Shown: positions 9,142-24,200, numbered from the stretch's first letter. The stretch is DNA of 64,000 bases from Akkermansia muciniphila (GCA_945874895.1 CAMCIC010000007.1:97354-161353); one strand, 5' to 3'. Numbers and translations are program-made. Notes: generated by a model from the letters alone, not told the origin.

Positions 9142-10911
9142 ATGCCTCGCATTCACGTATTGCCTGAGATCCTCGCCAGCCAAGTGGCGGCGGGGGAAGT
9201 CGTGGAGCGCCCGTCCAGTGTCGTAAAGGAATTGATGGAAAACTCGCTGGATGCTGGCGCGAGGGAAATTTTGATCGAGATCGAGCGCGGCGGCACTGCC
9301 CTGATCCGTATCACCGATGACGGATGTGGCATGGAGCGCGATGATGCCCTGCTCTCGCTCGAGCGTCACGCCACGAGCAAACTGCGCAGCAGCAGCGACC
9401 TCAACAACATCCTGACGCTGGGCTTTCGCGGCGAGGCCCTTCCCAGCATCGCCAGCGTCTCGCGTTTCCGCCTGATCACGCGTGAACGCGAATCGCTGGA
9501 TGGCACAGAAATCCAAGTAAGTGGAGGGAAAATCATGGATGTGCGCGCCGCTGGTTGTGCACCTGGCACGATGATCGAGATCAAACAACTCTTTTACAAC
9601 ATACCGGCGAGAAGGAAATTTCTCAAAGCAGACAGCACCGAGGCCTCGCATGTGGAGCACGAAATACGACTGCACGCACTGGCAGCTCCCACCGTGCGAT
9701 TTCGCTACCGCCGCGATGGCAGTGAGGTGTTAGAACTACCTGCTGTGTCGCGCAAGAATGATCGCCTACGCCACCTGTTAGGTGTCGAGAGCGCAGGCGA
9801 ACTCATCGAGATTCCGCAACATCACGGCAATGGCTTTTCCGTAGAAGGCTTTCTGCTGCCCGCGAGCCACGCGCGCAAGGGACGGAAACACCAATGCGTG
9901 TTTCTCAATGGTCGACCGATCGAGGACATAGCCATAGCGCGCGGATTGAATGAGGGGTTTCGCGGAGGACTGATGGAGGGCTTGCATCCAGCCGCATGGT
10001 TGTGGATCGATATGGAGGCCAATTTGGTGGACGTAAATGTTCATCCCGCCAAACGCGAAGTGAGGTTTCACCGGAGTCACGAACTCCGCGAAGGGATTTC
10101 CTCTGCTGTCGCCCTTGCGTTGCTGAAGCAACAACGACGTGCCGTGCCGCAGTCGCAGCAATCCATCAGCGCCGCGACAGGAGAAGTCCGTTCGATGGTT
10201 CCACGCCCTATCGAAGCCCCATCTTCTCCGAACATCGCAATGGCTCATGATCTACCGATCCCTCACTGGACATCTCACGAAGTCCAGGAACAAATGCCAC
10301 TTGCCCCTGAACCTCTGGAATCAAAACCCAAGGCCACCCAAGGCGCCGCTGCTTTCCGTTGGATCGGTCTCCTGCACCAGCGTTTTGCGATACTCGAAAG
10401 CCACGACGGTCTCGTTTTGTTCGATCCACGCGCGGCACGCGAGCGAATCGTTTATGAACAGCTCCTGCAGGCGCCTCAACGCGGTATCGCAAGCCAGGGA
10501 CTGCTGGTGCCACTTCTGATCGAACTCGACCCGCGCGAAGTAGATGCCGTGATGAGAAACCAAGATCGCTTCACCACGGCTGGACTCGAACTCGGAGACT
10601 TCGGTGGGGGAACCTTACAAATTCGTAGCCTGCCAGCCTTTCTTCACCTCACAGATCCACGAGAATTTGTCCACGATGTCATCGATGATCTCATCGCTGG
10701 TGGCACGGCGGGTTCTGCTCTCGCCTATGACAAGCTGGCTCGATTGCTCGCAAAACGTGCCGGGTTGCAAGAGATCATCACGGATGCTTCCGCTCAAAAA
10801 TGGCTCGAAGAATTGTTCACTTGCGACCTTCCCTACTGCGCGGCAGATGGCCGGCCCACATTGACAGAATTCTCGTTGCGCGAATTGGATCGCCGTTTCG
10901 GTTATCGCTAA
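9142..10911 (+). CDS. mutL: DNA mismatch repair protein MutL
   Basis: MutL couples MutS mismatch recognition to strand removal. The start at 9142 (MPRIHVLPEILASQVAAGEV) matches the family N-terminus; the frame is open upstream but that part overlaps the divergent sigma factor gene and has no homology. GHKL ATPase motifs are ELMENSLDAGA, DDGCGM and FRGEALPSIASV within the first 105 residues, and NVHPAKREVRFH closes the transducer domain. A low-complexity linker follows (about 330-390). In the C-terminal domain the endonuclease motif DQHAxxERxxxE is replaced by DPRAARERIVYE, so this looks like a non-nicking MutL of the type found in E. coli. Length is 589 residues. Confidence 0.95.
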   Translation: MPRIHVLPEILASQVAAGEVVERPSSVVKELMENSLDAGAREILIEIERGGTALIRITDDGCGMERDDALLSLERHATSKLRSSSDLNNILTLGFRGEALPSIASVSRFRLITRERESLDGTEIQVSGGKIMDVRAAGCAPGTMIEIKQLFYNIPARRKFLKADSTEASHVEHEIRLHALAAPTVRFRYRRDGSEVLELPAVSRKNDRLRHLLGVESAGELIEIPQHHGNGFSVEGFLLPASHARKGRKHQCVFLNGRPIEDIAIARGLNEGFRGGLMEGLHPAAWLWIDMEANLVDVNVHPAKREVRFHRSHELREGISSAVALALLKQQRRAVPQSQQSISAATGEVRSMVPRPIEAPSSPNIAMAHDLPIPHWTSHEVQEQMPLAPEPLESKPKATQGAAAFRWIGLLHQRFAILESHDGLVLFDPRAARERIVYEQLLQAPQRGIASQGLLVPLLIELDPREVDAVMRNQDRFTTAGLELGDFGGGTLQIRSLPAFLHLTDPREFVHDVIDDLIAGGTAGSALAYDKLARLLAKRAGLQEIITDASAQKWLEELFTCDLPYCAADGRPTLTEFSLRELDRRFGYR

Positions 10912-10939
10912 GCGATCACACGAACACAAGAACCCATGA

Positions 10940-11545
10940 TTAGAGGCGCGGAATGACGAGTGAACGGCCAATGGAAAGTTTGGTATCGCGCATTCCGTTG
11001 GCACGCTGAATGGCACCGACGCTCGACCCGTGGCGCATGGCAAGAGCCGAGAGAGTATCTCCTTTTTTTACCAACACACGAGTCGTTCGTGACTTGGAGG
11101 CCGTCGTTTTGGGCTTGGTGCTGCCGGATGCCACTGTCGCAGAACTCTTCGGTTTCGTGCTAGTGGACGATCCAGTCGCACCCGTGCGTGGCTTAGAGGA
11201 ATTGCTCGATGTCCTGTCAGGACTCACACGTGACGATTCCGCCGTGCGCGTGGAAGTCGAGTTTGTGATGGGAGTCATATTGGCAGGCGGACTGTCGTTT
11301 GCCGCGAGCAATGTCGCATCGTCAGCATCGGGAGATGCGTCTTTTGAGAAGGTGCGACGGGTCCATTTGGAAGGATTGTCGGCCCATGCCTCGACGTAGT
11401 TGCCACGGCTATCAAAAGGACCATAGCCCGTATCCGCAGTATCTCCTCCACCCGAGGTGCAGGAAGAAATCAAGCTGGAAGCAACAAAAAGCCCCAAAAT
11501 ACCCACAATTGAACCTAGTGATCGGAAACGGAAAAAAGCTTTCAT
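10940..11545 (-). CDS. LysM-domain lipoprotein
   Basis: The 201-residue protein begins with a lipoprotein signal peptide ending in the lipobox LISSC (Cys at about residue 29). A Ser/Thr/Lys-rich low-complexity linker (about 85-155) connects it to one C-terminal LysM domain (TRVLVKKGDTLSALAMRHG through LSIGRSLVIPRL). LysM binds the glycan of peptidoglycan, so the protein probably tethers the outer membrane or a periplasmic complex to the wall. It converges on mutL with 28 bp between the stop codons. Confidence 0.88.
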   Translation of the reverse strand: MKAFFRFRSLGSIVGILGLFVASSLISSCTSGGGDTADTGYGPFDSRGNYVEAWADNPSKWTRRTFSKDASPDADDATLLAANDSPPANMTPITNSTSTRTAESSRVSPDRTSSNSSKPRTGATGSSTSTKPKSSATVASGSTKPKTTASKSRTTRVLVKKGDTLSALAMRHGSSVGAIQRANGMRDTKLSIGRSLVIPRL

Positions 11546-11690
11546 ACGTCAAAAATGGTAAGATGGTTACGGTCGTTGCAAAGGACACCTAAAACGTAAT
11601 TCCTCCTATGTCTAGGCAAAAGTGCTCTCATGGTGCAGCCGCAGTCCCCTCACTAAGCGGCAGATGATCACAAAAAAGTGCAATTTTTTC

Positions 11691-11718
11691 TTGTTTTGAG
11701 ACTGAGTCTCAATAACGA
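11691..11718 (+). promoter_or_regulatory. perfect 17-bp palindrome (Fur-like operator) inside a putative promoter
   Basis: Bases 11696-11712 read TTGAGACTGAGTCTCAA, a perfect 7-3-7 inverted repeat. It fits exactly between a possible -35 (TTGTTT, 11691-11696) and a possible -10 (TAACGA, 11713-11718), and lies 16 bp before the ATG of the TonB receptor. The outer arms TTGAGA/TCTCAA are shared with many Fur boxes of the TTGAGAATNATTCTCAA type; the inner bases differ. Iron-responsive repression is therefore likely by inference, but another dimeric repressor is possible. Confidence 0.6.
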
Positions 11719-11727
11719 TAGCCGCGC

Positions 11728-13926
11728 ATGAAAAGAAAACAGCTGCCCTTTCCCCTGCACTTCCTGCTTCCTATCAGTTTGGCTTCCCATTGGACCATCT
11801 CACTGTCTGCTCAAGCTGTGGAATCCCCATCGACAAATCCAAGGTCTCAAGCGTCCGCTGTTGCCGAAGCCCATGCCGCACAAGAAATCGATGCCGTGGT
11901 GGTCACTGCAGAATCCTCCAATGATCGAGTGATTCAGGGACCTTTTCTGCCGGATGTGGTGGGGACCACAATTTATGCGGGGAAAAAAACCTCCGTCATC
12001 GATTTCGATGCCATGCCTCAAATCCAAACGGACAACTACCGCCAGGCATTTGCCAACACTCCGGGGCTGCTGACCAGCGAACTGAGCAATTCCTCCTTGT
12101 TATCCCTCAGCTACCGCGGCATCGGCGATCCTCATGAAACGCAAAACATTATGGTGCTCAAAGACGGCATTCCTTTCGTGTTGGATCCGCTGGGGTATTC
12201 CACGGTGTATTTTGCCCCCCCTTTCGAAAGCATGGATCGGCTGGAATTCGTATCCGGCGGAGCTGCACTCCTCTACGGTTCCCAGCCCTCGGGCGCGCTG
12301 AACTACATCACACATCAACCCGATCGCAGCAAGCCGTTCCAAGCGTCTACCCAGCAGATCTTTGGCAGCAACAATCTCTACTCGACCTTCAGCACCATCG
12401 AGGGCGGAAATAAAACATTCGGCTACCTGCTCAATCTCGATCATCGCCAGGGCGATTCTTTCCGAACGCAAAACAGCGATTTTGAGCTCACCGGCGTGGA
12501 ACTGAAGCTCTGTTACGATATCGATGAAAAACATCGATTCACGGCCAACTTTGACAGCTATGATTCTGACCACGGTGAACCGGGAGGGCGATCGATGATC
12601 GACTACGCCAACCAACGTGATCAAAATCTGTTAGATCACGATAGGCTTCGCTTGGAGCGCATGTTTGGATCCATCGGTTACGAAGTGGGCGATGATACAG
12701 CCCGCTGGATCACTCGGATCTGGACCTCGGAAGTAGAGCGCTACAGCAAACGTCAAACAGGGCAAGGATTTGGCACAGTGACTGGCAACCAGCTCGACAT
12801 CAATCAACACACCTATCAGACGCTGGGGCTCGATAGCCGCCTGCGTTATGATTACGACTTGGGGGATCAAACGCAGTCGATCAGCGTGGGAACCACCTTC
12901 ATGGACATCCATTCACCCATTTTCACCGACCGTACGGCTGCGGGTGACCTCAGATCGGATCATGGAGTCGCGCATCGTTTTGATGCCATACGCGAGTCTC
13001 AGTATGGTGCGCTATTTGCGGAAAATCTTTTTCGCTATGATCGCTTCACCATCACGCCAGCGATTCGCCTCGAATACAACCAGCAGAGCATGGAGGAGCG
13101 CATCAACGTAGCCAAGGCACCAGGTAGCCTGATCGACGACAATCGCTCGCAACTCGTTCCCCTCGGAGGACTTGGCATGACCTTTGAACTCGGTCACGAA
13201 ACGGAATTTTATGGAAACATTTCCACCTCCTACAAACCGCCCACCTACAACGATGCCTTCCCCCTCAGTGGCGGTGATACGATCAGTGAGAACCTCGATG
13301 CGGGAGAAGTCCGCAATTACGAAGTCGGATACCGTGGTGAACCCGTATCATGGGCGAACTTTGATGCGAGTTTGTTTTACATCGACTACGACGGACGATT
13401 CGGACGCGTTGGATCGAACTTCCAAAATGTCGGACGCTCCGTGAACCAAGGATTCAGTCTCAGCGGGCAAATCGATTTTTACGACATGCTCCATGGTGAA
13501 TCGCCATTTTCCGTTATCTGGTATACCTCCTATCAGCTTCTCGACGCTGCATTTGCTGAAGGTCCGCTCGATGGAAAAACGCCGCAGTATGCTCCTGATC
13601 ACATGCTGCGAACGGGATTGATCCTCCAACAGGAACAACAGTGGAAAGTCGCCGCGATGCTGACCCACCTTTCTTCTCACTGGGGCGATGACGCCAACAC
13701 CGTAAGTCCCAGCGTGAACTGGCACATTCCTTCCTATGTGGTGATGGATCTGACCTCAGAGATCAAGCTAGGGTCTGGGCAAGTAGGTGGCATCGAATCG
13801 GAATGGTGGATGCTCTGTGGCATCAACAATCTACTCGATGAAAACTACTACAGTCGTGTTCGATCCAATGGCATCGATCCCGCCAATGATCGAAACTGCT
13901 ACATCGGCTTACGCGCACAATTCTGA
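11728..13926 (+). CDS. TonB-dependent outer-membrane receptor, siderophore/FecA-like
   Basis: The 732-residue protein has a signal peptide (about residues 1-30, cleavage after LSAQA), a plug domain (about 60-195: NTPGLLTSELSNSSLLSLSY, YRGIGDPHETQNIMVLKDGI, LEFVSGGAALLYGSQPSGAL) and a 22-strand-type barrel ending in the aromatic GLRAQF. The plug motif with RGIGDPHETQN and PSGALNYITHQP is closest to FecA-type ferric dicitrate and siderophore receptors. The palindromic operator directly upstream supports iron control. No FecIR-type sigma/anti-sigma pair or ABC importer is next to it; the ECF sigma factor 2.7 kb away lacks an anti-sigma partner. A rho-independent terminator follows at 13981. Confidence 0.9.
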   Translation: MKRKQLPFPLHFLLPISLASHWTISLSAQAVESPSTNPRSQASAVAEAHAAQEIDAVVVTAESSNDRVIQGPFLPDVVGTTIYAGKKTSVIDFDAMPQIQTDNYRQAFANTPGLLTSELSNSSLLSLSYRGIGDPHETQNIMVLKDGIPFVLDPLGYSTVYFAPPFESMDRLEFVSGGAALLYGSQPSGALNYITHQPDRSKPFQASTQQIFGSNNLYSTFSTIEGGNKTFGYLLNLDHRQGDSFRTQNSDFELTGVELKLCYDIDEKHRFTANFDSYDSDHGEPGGRSMIDYANQRDQNLLDHDRLRLERMFGSIGYEVGDDTARWITRIWTSEVERYSKRQTGQGFGTVTGNQLDINQHTYQTLGLDSRLRYDYDLGDQTQSISVGTTFMDIHSPIFTDRTAAGDLRSDHGVAHRFDAIRESQYGALFAENLFRYDRFTITPAIRLEYNQQSMEERINVAKAPGSLIDDNRSQLVPLGGLGMTFELGHETEFYGNISTSYKPPTYNDAFPLSGGDTISENLDAGEVRNYEVGYRGEPVSWANFDASLFYIDYDGRFGRVGSNFQNVGRSVNQGFSLSGQIDFYDMLHGESPFSVIWYTSYQLLDAAFAEGPLDGKTPQYAPDHMLRTGLILQQEQQWKVAAMLTHLSSHWGDDANTVSPSVNWHIPSYVVMDLTSEIKLGSGQVGGIESEWWMLCGINNLLDENYYSRVRSNGIDPANDRNCYIGLRAQF

Positions 13927-13980
13927 TGTGATTGCCGATGCCGTGCGCCATCTCGACCCACAGCATGGACGCCTATGATC

Positions 13981-14014
13981 ATACGCCTGCTCCGAACGGA
14001 TCAGGCGTATTTTT
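13981..14014 (+). terminator. rho-independent terminator of the TonB receptor gene
   Basis: ATACGCCTG (13981-13989) pairs perfectly with CAGGCGTAT (14002-14010), with an inner stem around the loop, and TTTT follows on the plus strand. It sits 55 bp after the receptor stop codon. Confidence 0.85.
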
Positions 14015-14050
14015 CATGGATGATCCATGCACGAGACCATAACTTCAGCC

Positions 14051-14089
14051 AAAAGAAAAACGCCTGCCCCAGAGGAGGCAGGCGTTTGT
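14051..14089 (-). terminator. rho-independent terminator of the rpoC operon
   Basis: Read on the minus strand, AAACGCCTGCC and GGCAGGCGTTT form a strong stem with an 8-base loop, followed by a T-rich tract (complement of 14051-14060). It lies about 20 bp past the rpoC stop codon and insulates the operon from the convergent receptor gene. Confidence 0.9.
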
Positions 14090-14108
14090 CAAAAAGGACA
14101 GGGAAGAA

Positions 14109-18266
<4,158 letters not shown>

Positions 18267-18304
18267 AGAAAAAATAGTGTTAGTAGTTTAATTGGATGTT
18301 AGGA

Positions 18305-21300
18305 TTAGAGAGTAAGATCATCGAGGGAGAAGTCATCCACGCCACCAGTGACGCCGGATCCCTGATTGCTTCCACGCTTGCCGGGGCGAACGTCGAGACC
18401 GAGGGATTGCATCTCCTTGATGAGAACGTTGAAGGACTCCGGTGTTCCGGCTTCCAGGTTGTTGTCGCCTTTGACGATCGCCTCGTAAATGCGAGTGCGT
18501 CCCATGACGTCGTCGGACTTGACCGTGAGAAGCTCCTGCAAGGTGTAGGCGGCGCCGTAAGCTTCCAGCGCCCAAACCTCCATCTCTCCGAAACGTTGAC
18601 CACCGTATTGGGCTTTACCACCCAGCGGTTGCTGCGTGACAAGGCTGTAGGGACCAACGGCACGGGCGTGAATCTTATCGGCTACCAAGTGACCGAGTTT
18701 CAGCATGTAAATATAACCAACCACCACAGGGTTGTGGAAGGCATCGCCAGTGCGGCCATCATAGAGAGTGGATTTGCCACCCATGGTGCCGTCCTTGCCA
18801 TCGCCGATCCAGGTGAAGCCGCGACCTTCGGGCTCGCCTTTCTTACGCTCGCGCGCTTTGGCTTTTTCGCCAATGAAGTTCACACCGTCGACTTTTTTCG
18901 CTTCCGACATGAATTCCCAGATGCGCTCTTCTTTGATACCGTCGAAAATCGGAGTTGCGACCTTGAAGCCCAGTGCTTTGGCAGCCACACCAAGGTGGGT
19001 TTCCAGCACCTGACCGACGTTCATCCGCGAAGGCACGCCGAGCGGGTTGAGAACGATTTCGACCGGAGTTCCGTCGTGAAGGAATGGCATGTCTTCCTCC
19101 GGCACGATCGTAGCGACCACGCCTTTGTTACCGTGACGACCTGCCATCTTGTCCCCGATGGAAAGTTTGCGTTTCGCAGCAATGAAAACTTTCACTTCCT
19201 TGATCAAGCCAGACTCGACTTCGTCACCGGCTTCCATTTGGTCGAGTCGACGCTCGCGCTCGCTATCGACTTCAGCAAAGCGTGGCTCGAACGAAGTGAT
19301 GATCTCGATGATCTTGTTACGAATCGGGCTCGGGTCGATTTCGATGTGATCGTATACCGACGCCAGCTTACGCAGAAGAGTCTTCGTGATCTTACGGTTC
19401 GAAGGAATGATGATTTCGCCGGACTGAGCATTCACCACATCGAGCGGGATTTTCTCGCCGAGCAAGATGTCGGAAAGTTTTTCCGTCAATTGATCATAAA
19501 GCTGATCTTTTTTCTTCTTGTGCTCGTCGTTGACTTTCTTGAGCTGTTTCTTGATCTCATTCGGATCGATTTTGCTATCACGACGAGCAGCGCTGCCGTG
19601 GCTGGACACGCGAACGTCCTGCACGATCCCCGTCACGCCGGATGGAACACGCAGCGAGGTATCTTTCACGTCAGCCGCTTTTTCACCGAAGATGGCGCGT
19701 AGCAGGCGCTCTTCAGGTGCCAGTTCCGTCTCGGATTTCGGCGTGATCTTACCGACAAGAATGTCGCCAGGTTTCACCTCGGCACCGATGCGGATGATAC
19801 CGTCATGGTCAAGGTTTTTCAATGCCTCTTCGCCGACGTTCGGGATATCGCGGGTGATTTCTTCGGGACCGAGTTTGGTATCGCGGGCGGCCACATCGAA
19901 CTCGGAAATGTGAATCGAGGTATAAATGTCCTCCTTAGCCACTTTTTCTGAAATGACGATGGCGTCCTCGAAGTTGTAGCCGTTCCATGGCATGAACGCC
20001 ACGAGGACGTTGCGACCGATGGCAAGCTCGCCATTCTCGGTGTTGGGACCGTCTGCAAGAACGTCACCTTTTTTGATCTTCTGACCACAGCGAACGATGG
20101 GCTTCTGATTGATGCAGGTGCTGGCGTTCGAACGCATGAACTTGCGCAGAGGATAGGCCATGATGCCTTTATCCACATTCGTTTTTACACACTCAGCATC
20201 GGAAAGGAATTTTTCATCAGCCACGGGAAGTTTGCCATCGAGAGTGGTGACGATGATTTCCGCAGTGGCAGCAGCCACAATGCCATCCATTTCCGCAACG
20301 ACCACAGCGCGTGAGTCGCGGGCAGCCTTCGCCTCCAGACCGGTGCCCACCAGTGGAGCTTCGGATACGAGGAGCGGCACGCCTTGACGTTGCATGTTCG
20401 AACCCATCAAGGCGCGGTTGGCGTCATCGTGCTCTAGGAAAGGAATCAAACCAGCGGCGACCGAAACGAGCTGCTTCGGCGAAACGTCCATGTATTCAAC
20501 ATCGTTTGGTCCCACTTCGATGAATTCGCCGCCCTTTTCACGGGCGGTGATGCGCTCGTTGAGGAACTTACCGGTCTTGTCGATCGGGTTGTTTGCCTGA
20601 GCGATGTGGAACTTCTCCTCTTGGTCAGCGGAGAGGTATTCGATCTCGTTGGTAACTTTGCCATTTTTGACCTTGCGGTAGGGAGTTTCAATGAAACCGA
20701 ACTCGTTGATGCGGGCGTAGGTGCACATCGAGTTGATCAGACCGATGTTTGGACCTTCTGGGGTCTCAATCGGGCACATACGACCGTAGTGCGAAGGATG
20801 CACGTCGCGGACTTCAAAGCCGGCGCGATCACGGTTCAGACCACCAGGTCCGAGGGCGGAGAGACGGCGCTTGTGCGTCAACTCAGCGAGCGGGTTGGTC
20901 TGGTCCATGAACTGGGACAACTGGCTGCGACCGAAGAAATCGCGAACTACAGCGCTGAGCGCCTTGGGATTGATGAGCTTCGAGGGCATCATGCCTTCGA
21001 TGTTCACATCGAACAAAGTCATGCGCTCCTTGACCAGACGCTCCGTACGGGCGAGGCCAATGCGGCACTGATTGGCGAGCAATTCACCCACGGCACGCAC
21101 ACGACGAGAACCAAGGTGATCGATATCGTCAATGACGCCATCGCCTTTTTTCAATTTGAGAATGTATTTCACCGCGCCGAGGAAATCCTCGGGAGCCATG
21201 ATGCGGGTGTCAGAAGACACATTCAGATCCAACTTCTGATTGATCTTGTAGCGGCCCACGCGGGTCAGATCATATTTCTTGGGATCAAAGAACAAGCGCT

Positions 21301-22252
21301 TGAGCAGAGCTTTTGAATTGGAAGCTGTCGGTGGATCACCAGGGCGGAGCTTGCGATAAATGTCCTTCAGAGCACTGTCTTCGTCGTGCGCAGGATCCTT
21401 GCGCAAGGATTTGATCAGAATTTCGTCTTCGCGAGCATCGATCACCTCCACGGACTTGTGACCCAAGGCGATCAACTGACGCACGATGCCAATGGTGAGT
21501 GGCTCATAGGCTTTTGCCACTACCAGCTCGCCATCCATGATGTCTTCGAAGGGAACCTTGTGACCCAGCTCATTCTCATCGAGGTTATCGTTGAGTTTCA
21601 GGGTTTCTGGAGAGTAGAACTCGTTGATGATTTCACGATCCGTTGAATAACCGAGAGCACGCAGGAATGTGGTCGCAAGGAACTTGCGACGGCGACGGCG
21701 GCGATCAAGATACACGTAGAGGAGGTCGTTCGTGTCGAACTGCACTTCCAACCAAGAACCGCGATCGGGAATGATGCGGAACGAGTGCAGGGTCTTGCCG
21801 TTCAGGTGTTGTGACGTTTCGAAGCAAATGCCTGGGGAACGATGAAGCTGGGATACGATCACACGCTCTGCACCATTGATGATGAAGGTTCCGCGGCGTG
21901 TCATCATGGGAAGCTCGCCCATGTAGACGCGCTCTTTTTTGCTACCAGACTCGTCCTTGAGGCGGAAAGTCACGTAGAGAGCGGCGGAAAATGTTTCGCC
22001 GTGACGCAGGGAATCGAGTGAGGTCACCTTCGGGTCTTCGATGTCATAGGTGAGGAAGTCCAGGGTGATGGATTCGTCGTAAGATTTGATCGGAAAGACC
22101 TCGTGAAACACGGCTTGCAAGCCCGTGTTCGTGCGCTCCGAAGGAGTGATCTCTTTTTGCATAAACTCCTCGTAGGAGCGGCTTTGCACCTCGATGAGGT
22201 TGGGTGGCTCGATGACTTCCTCAAATTTTCCAAAATAGAGACGTTCAGACAT
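18305..22252 (-). CDS. rpoB: DNA-directed RNA polymerase subunit beta
   Basis: The 1315-residue beta subunit carries the family motifs [17 protein letters not shown] and [12 protein letters not shown]. The rifampicin region reads [20 protein letters not shown] followed by RLSALGPGG, so the residues most often mutated to resistance in E. coli numbering (D516, H526, S531) are the sensitive types; one neighbouring Asn is Thr. The gene lies between rplL and rpoC on the minus strand, with a 219-bp gap from rplL that contains a hairpin. The start [13 protein letters not shown] has no competing upstream ATG. Confidence 0.98.
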   Translation of the reverse strand: MSERLYFGKFEEVIEPPNLIEVQSRSYEEFMQKEITPSERTNTGLQAVFHEVFPIKSYDESITLDFLTYDIEDPKVTSLDSLRHGETFSAALYVTFRLKDESGSKKERVYMGELPMMTRRGTFIINGAERVIVSQLHRSPGICFETSQHLNGKTLHSFRIIPDRGSWLEVQFDTNDLLYVYLDRRRRRRKFLATTFLRALGYSTDREIINEFYSPETLKLNDNLDENELGHKVPFEDIMDGELVVAKAYEPLTIGIVRQLIALGHKSVEVIDAREDEILIKSLRKDPAHDEDSALKDIYRKLRPGDPPTASNSKALLKRLFFDPKKYDLTRVGRYKINQKLDLNVSSDTRIMAPEDFLGAVKYILKLKKGDGVIDDIDHLGSRRVRAVGELLANQCRIGLARTERLVKERMTLFDVNIEGMMPSKLINPKALSAVVRDFFGRSQLSQFMDQTNPLAELTHKRRLSALGPGGLNRDRAGFEVRDVHPSHYGRMCPIETPEGPNIGLINSMCTYARINEFGFIETPYRKVKNGKVTNEIEYLSADQEEKFHIAQANNPIDKTGKFLNERITAREKGGEFIEVGPNDVEYMDVSPKQLVSVAAGLIPFLEHDDANRALMGSNMQRQGVPLLVSEAPLVGTGLEAKAARDSRAVVVAEMDGIVAAATAEIIVTTLDGKLPVADEKFLSDAECVKTNVDKGIMAYPLRKFMRSNASTCINQKPIVRCGQKIKKGDVLADGPNTENGELAIGRNVLVAFMPWNGYNFEDAIVISEKVAKEDIYTSIHISEFDVAARDTKLGPEEITRDIPNVGEEALKNLDHDGIIRIGAEVKPGDILVGKITPKSETELAPEERLLRAIFGEKAADVKDTSLRVPSGVTGIVQDVRVSSHGSAARRDSKIDPNEIKKQLKKVNDEHKKKKDQLYDQLTEKLSDILLGEKIPLDVVNAQSGEIIIPSNRKITKTLLRKLASVYDHIEIDPSPIRNKIIEIITSFEPRFAEVDSERERRLDQMEAGDEVESGLIKEVKVFIAAKRKLSIGDKMAGRHGNKGVVATIVPEEDMPFLHDGTPVEIVLNPLGVPSRMNVGQVLETHLGVAAKALGFKVATPIFDGIKEERIWEFMSEAKKVDGVNFIGEKAKARERKKGEPEGRGFTWIGDGKDGTMGGKSTLYDGRTGDAFHNPVVVGYIYMLKLGHLVADKIHARAVGPYSLVTQQPLGGKAQYGGQRFGEMEVWALEAYGAAYTLQELLTVKSDDVMGRTRIYEAIVKGDNNLEAGTPESFNVLIKEMQSLGLDVRPGKRGSNQGSGVTGGVDDFSLDDLTL

Positions 22253-22423
22253 GGTGGTATTCAGTTGGGTGGTGCTAGCAAGTTGAGCCCGATCCGGTAA
22301 ACGGTTCGGGCGAGGACAGGATCAGGAGATGTTTTTTCGAGTCGAGATCGGCGGGAATGGTCGCATGCAGGAGAGGGAAAATCTTCAGAGAGTGACAACT
22401 CGCGCCGATTTCGGAGAGGAAAT

Positions 22424-22453
22424 TCCTCGTGGCCGACAAATCGACCACGAGGA
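22424..22453 (-). promoter_or_regulatory. hairpin in the rplL-rpoB spacer (possible attenuator or processing site)
   Basis: TCCTCGTGG (22424-22432) and CCACGAGGA (22445-22453) form a perfect 9-bp stem with a 12-base loop, 18 bp after the rplL stop codon and about 170 bp before rpoB. A short T-rich run follows on the minus strand but it is weak. In E. coli the same spacer holds a partial terminator and an RNase III site that set the ratio of L12 to RNA polymerase; an equivalent role here is inferred from position. Confidence 0.5.
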
Positions 22454-22471
22454 GAAATCCGAGGGTAGGAA

Positions 22472-22843
22472 TTACTTGAGTTCGACTTTTGCGCCAGCTT
22501 CTTCAAGCTTTTTCTTGGCAGCTTCAGCGGCGTCTTTGGCGACACCTTCAACGACTTTGGCGGGAGCGCTTTCCACCAATTTCTTGGCATCAGCGAGGCC
22601 GAGTCCGGGAGCCACTTCGCGCACTGCCTTAATGACAGCGATCTTGTTGGCGCCACCGTCGGTGATCACGACGTCGAATTCTGTTTTCTCTTCAGCAGCT
22701 TCAGCTACTGGACCAGCCGCAGCAACTGCGGTGGGTGCAGCGGCAGAAACGCCCCAAGATTCTTCCAATTTTTTAACGAGGTCAGCAGCTTCCAGAACGG
22801 TGAGCTTGCTGAGTTCTTCTACGATTTTGTCTAGGTCAGCCAT
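22472..22843 (-). CDS. rplL: 50S ribosomal protein L7/L12
   Basis: The 123-residue stalk protein binds translational GTPases. The N-terminal dimerisation helices ([20 protein letters not shown]) are joined by an Ala/Glu hinge (about 35-55) to the C-terminal domain with [20 protein letters not shown] and [15 protein letters not shown], which is the factor-binding face. It follows rplJ after 148 bp and precedes rpoB. Acidic composition and size are normal for the family. Confidence 0.97.
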   Translation of the reverse strand: MADLDKIVEELSKLTVLEAADLVKKLEESWGVSAAAPTAVAAAGPVAEAAEEKTEFDVVITDGGANKIAVIKAVREVAPGLGLADAKKLVESAPAKVVEGVAKDAAEAAKKKLEEAGAKVELK

Positions 22844-22991
22844 GGTATTGTGTTTGTGCGGTATCGTCGCACCCGAAAGCCTCCGGGCATTTCAGACTGG
22901 CAGCCACCAGTCCGACGAGGAACCATTTTCGTGTTCAGGAACCGTTGCCGTAGCTCGGGATCCATCTGTTCAAAGGGATATCCGAGGGTGA

Positions 22992-23471
22992 TTAATCTTC
23001 GGGGTTGAATTTTTTCTTGATCACGCGCGCGATGCGTGCGCCGGGCTCGTTGATCGTGCCAAGGAGTTGCGACAGCACGGATTCGCGGGAAATGATACTG
23101 GAGATCGCTTTCAGCTTGTCTTGGTCGAGGACCTGTCCACCGAGCACGCCGACTTTCATCGCGGGCTTCTTGAACTCTTTCTCGAAGTTGCTGATGGCTT
23201 TGGCCGCAGCAAAAATTTCGTTCTGTCCGCTAATGAAAGCGGTTTGACCCACGAGGCTGTCGCTCACGTCAGGCAAACCAGCGTCCGCCATGGCCTTGCG
23301 CAAGTAGGTGTTCTTAGCGACATGGCACTCGGCGCCAGCTGCGCTGAGGCGGTTGCGCAATTCGGAGAACTGCGGCACGGTCATGCCGGTGTAATCGATC
23401 ACGATCACGTAAGGTGAGTTGTTCACCTGCTCCTGCAATGCGTCGATGATGATTTTCTTATCGGGATTCAT
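22992..23471 (-). CDS. rplJ: 50S ribosomal protein L10
   Basis: L10 (159 residues) anchors the L7/L12 dimers to the ribosome. The N-terminal globular domain carries VIDYTGMTVPQFSELRNRL and CHVAKNTYLRKAM, and the C-terminal helix that binds L12 ends in ARVIKKKFNPED. It lies 21 bp downstream of rplA in the minus-strand ribosomal block. In many bacteria an L10-L12 complex represses translation from the leader of this mRNA; no leader structure was confirmed here. Confidence 0.97.
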   Translation of the reverse strand: MNPDKKIIIDALQEQVNNSPYVIVIDYTGMTVPQFSELRNRLSAAGAECHVAKNTYLRKAMADAGLPDVSDSLVGQTAFISGQNEIFAAAKAISNFEKEFKKPAMKVGVLGGQVLDQDKLKAISSIISRESVLSQLLGTINEPGARIARVIKKKFNPED

Positions 23472-23492
23472 AATGATATTGCTGGGCTGGGA

Positions 23493-24200
23493 TTAGGCGA
23501 GAGCTTTGGTGTAAACGGAGGATTCCAATTCGAGACCTGGCAACATGGTCGCGGCGATTGTAACGCTGCGCATGTAGTTGCCTTTTGCCGTGGCGGGCTT
23601 AGCGCGGACCACGCTGTCGATGAAGGCGCTGGCATTTTCTGCGATCGCTTCGTTCGAGAAGGAAAGTTTGCCAATCGAAGCAGCGATGTTGCCGTTTTTG
23701 TCGAGTTTGTAGTCGATACGACCTGCTTTGACTTCCTTGATGGCCTTCGCCGTATCATCCGTCACCGTGCCAGTTTTTGGATTGGGCATCAAACCGCGGG
23801 GACCCAGAACACGAGCGATTTTACGCACTTCGGTCATGGCATCAGGAGTGGCGATGGCAACGTCGAAGTCGGTAAATCCACCTTGCACTTTGGCAATCAG
23901 ATCTTCGTATCCGACGTGGTCGGCACCGGCTTCAAGTGCCGCTTTGGCGGCATCACCTTGGGCGAAAACGGCAACGCGAACGTTGCGACCTGTCCCGTGC
24001 GGCAATGCGACGGAACCGCGGACCATCTGATCGCTTTTACGAGGATCAACCCCCAAATGAATGGAGATGGTCACTGCAGGGTCAAATTTGGGAGCGGGAA
24101 AACCTTTGATGGTTTCCACGGCGGCACTGAGGCCATACGGCTTTGATTTATCGATCAAAGCCACAGCTTTTTTGTATCGTTTGCTACGTTGTTTGGACAT
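23493..24200 (-). CDS. rplA: 50S ribosomal protein L1
   Basis: L1 (235 residues) forms the mobile L1 stalk near the E site. Motifs include GTGRNVRVAVFAQGD (about 67-81), GPRGLMPNPKTGTV (about 128-141) and the closing repeat of the first domain, AKPATAKGNYMRSVTIAATM. It lies between rplK (86 bp upstream) and rplJ. In relatives L1 represses its own rplKA mRNA by binding a leader that mimics its 23S site. Confidence 0.97.
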   Translation of the reverse strand: MSKQRSKRYKKAVALIDKSKPYGLSAAVETIKGFPAPKFDPAVTISIHLGVDPRKSDQMVRGSVALPHGTGRNVRVAVFAQGDAAKAALEAGADHVGYEDLIAKVQGGFTDFDVAIATPDAMTEVRKIARVLGPRGLMPNPKTGTVTDDTAKAIKEVKAGRIDYKLDKNGNIAASIGKLSFSNEAIAENASAFIDSVVRAKPATAKGNYMRSVTIAATMLPGLELESSVYTKALA

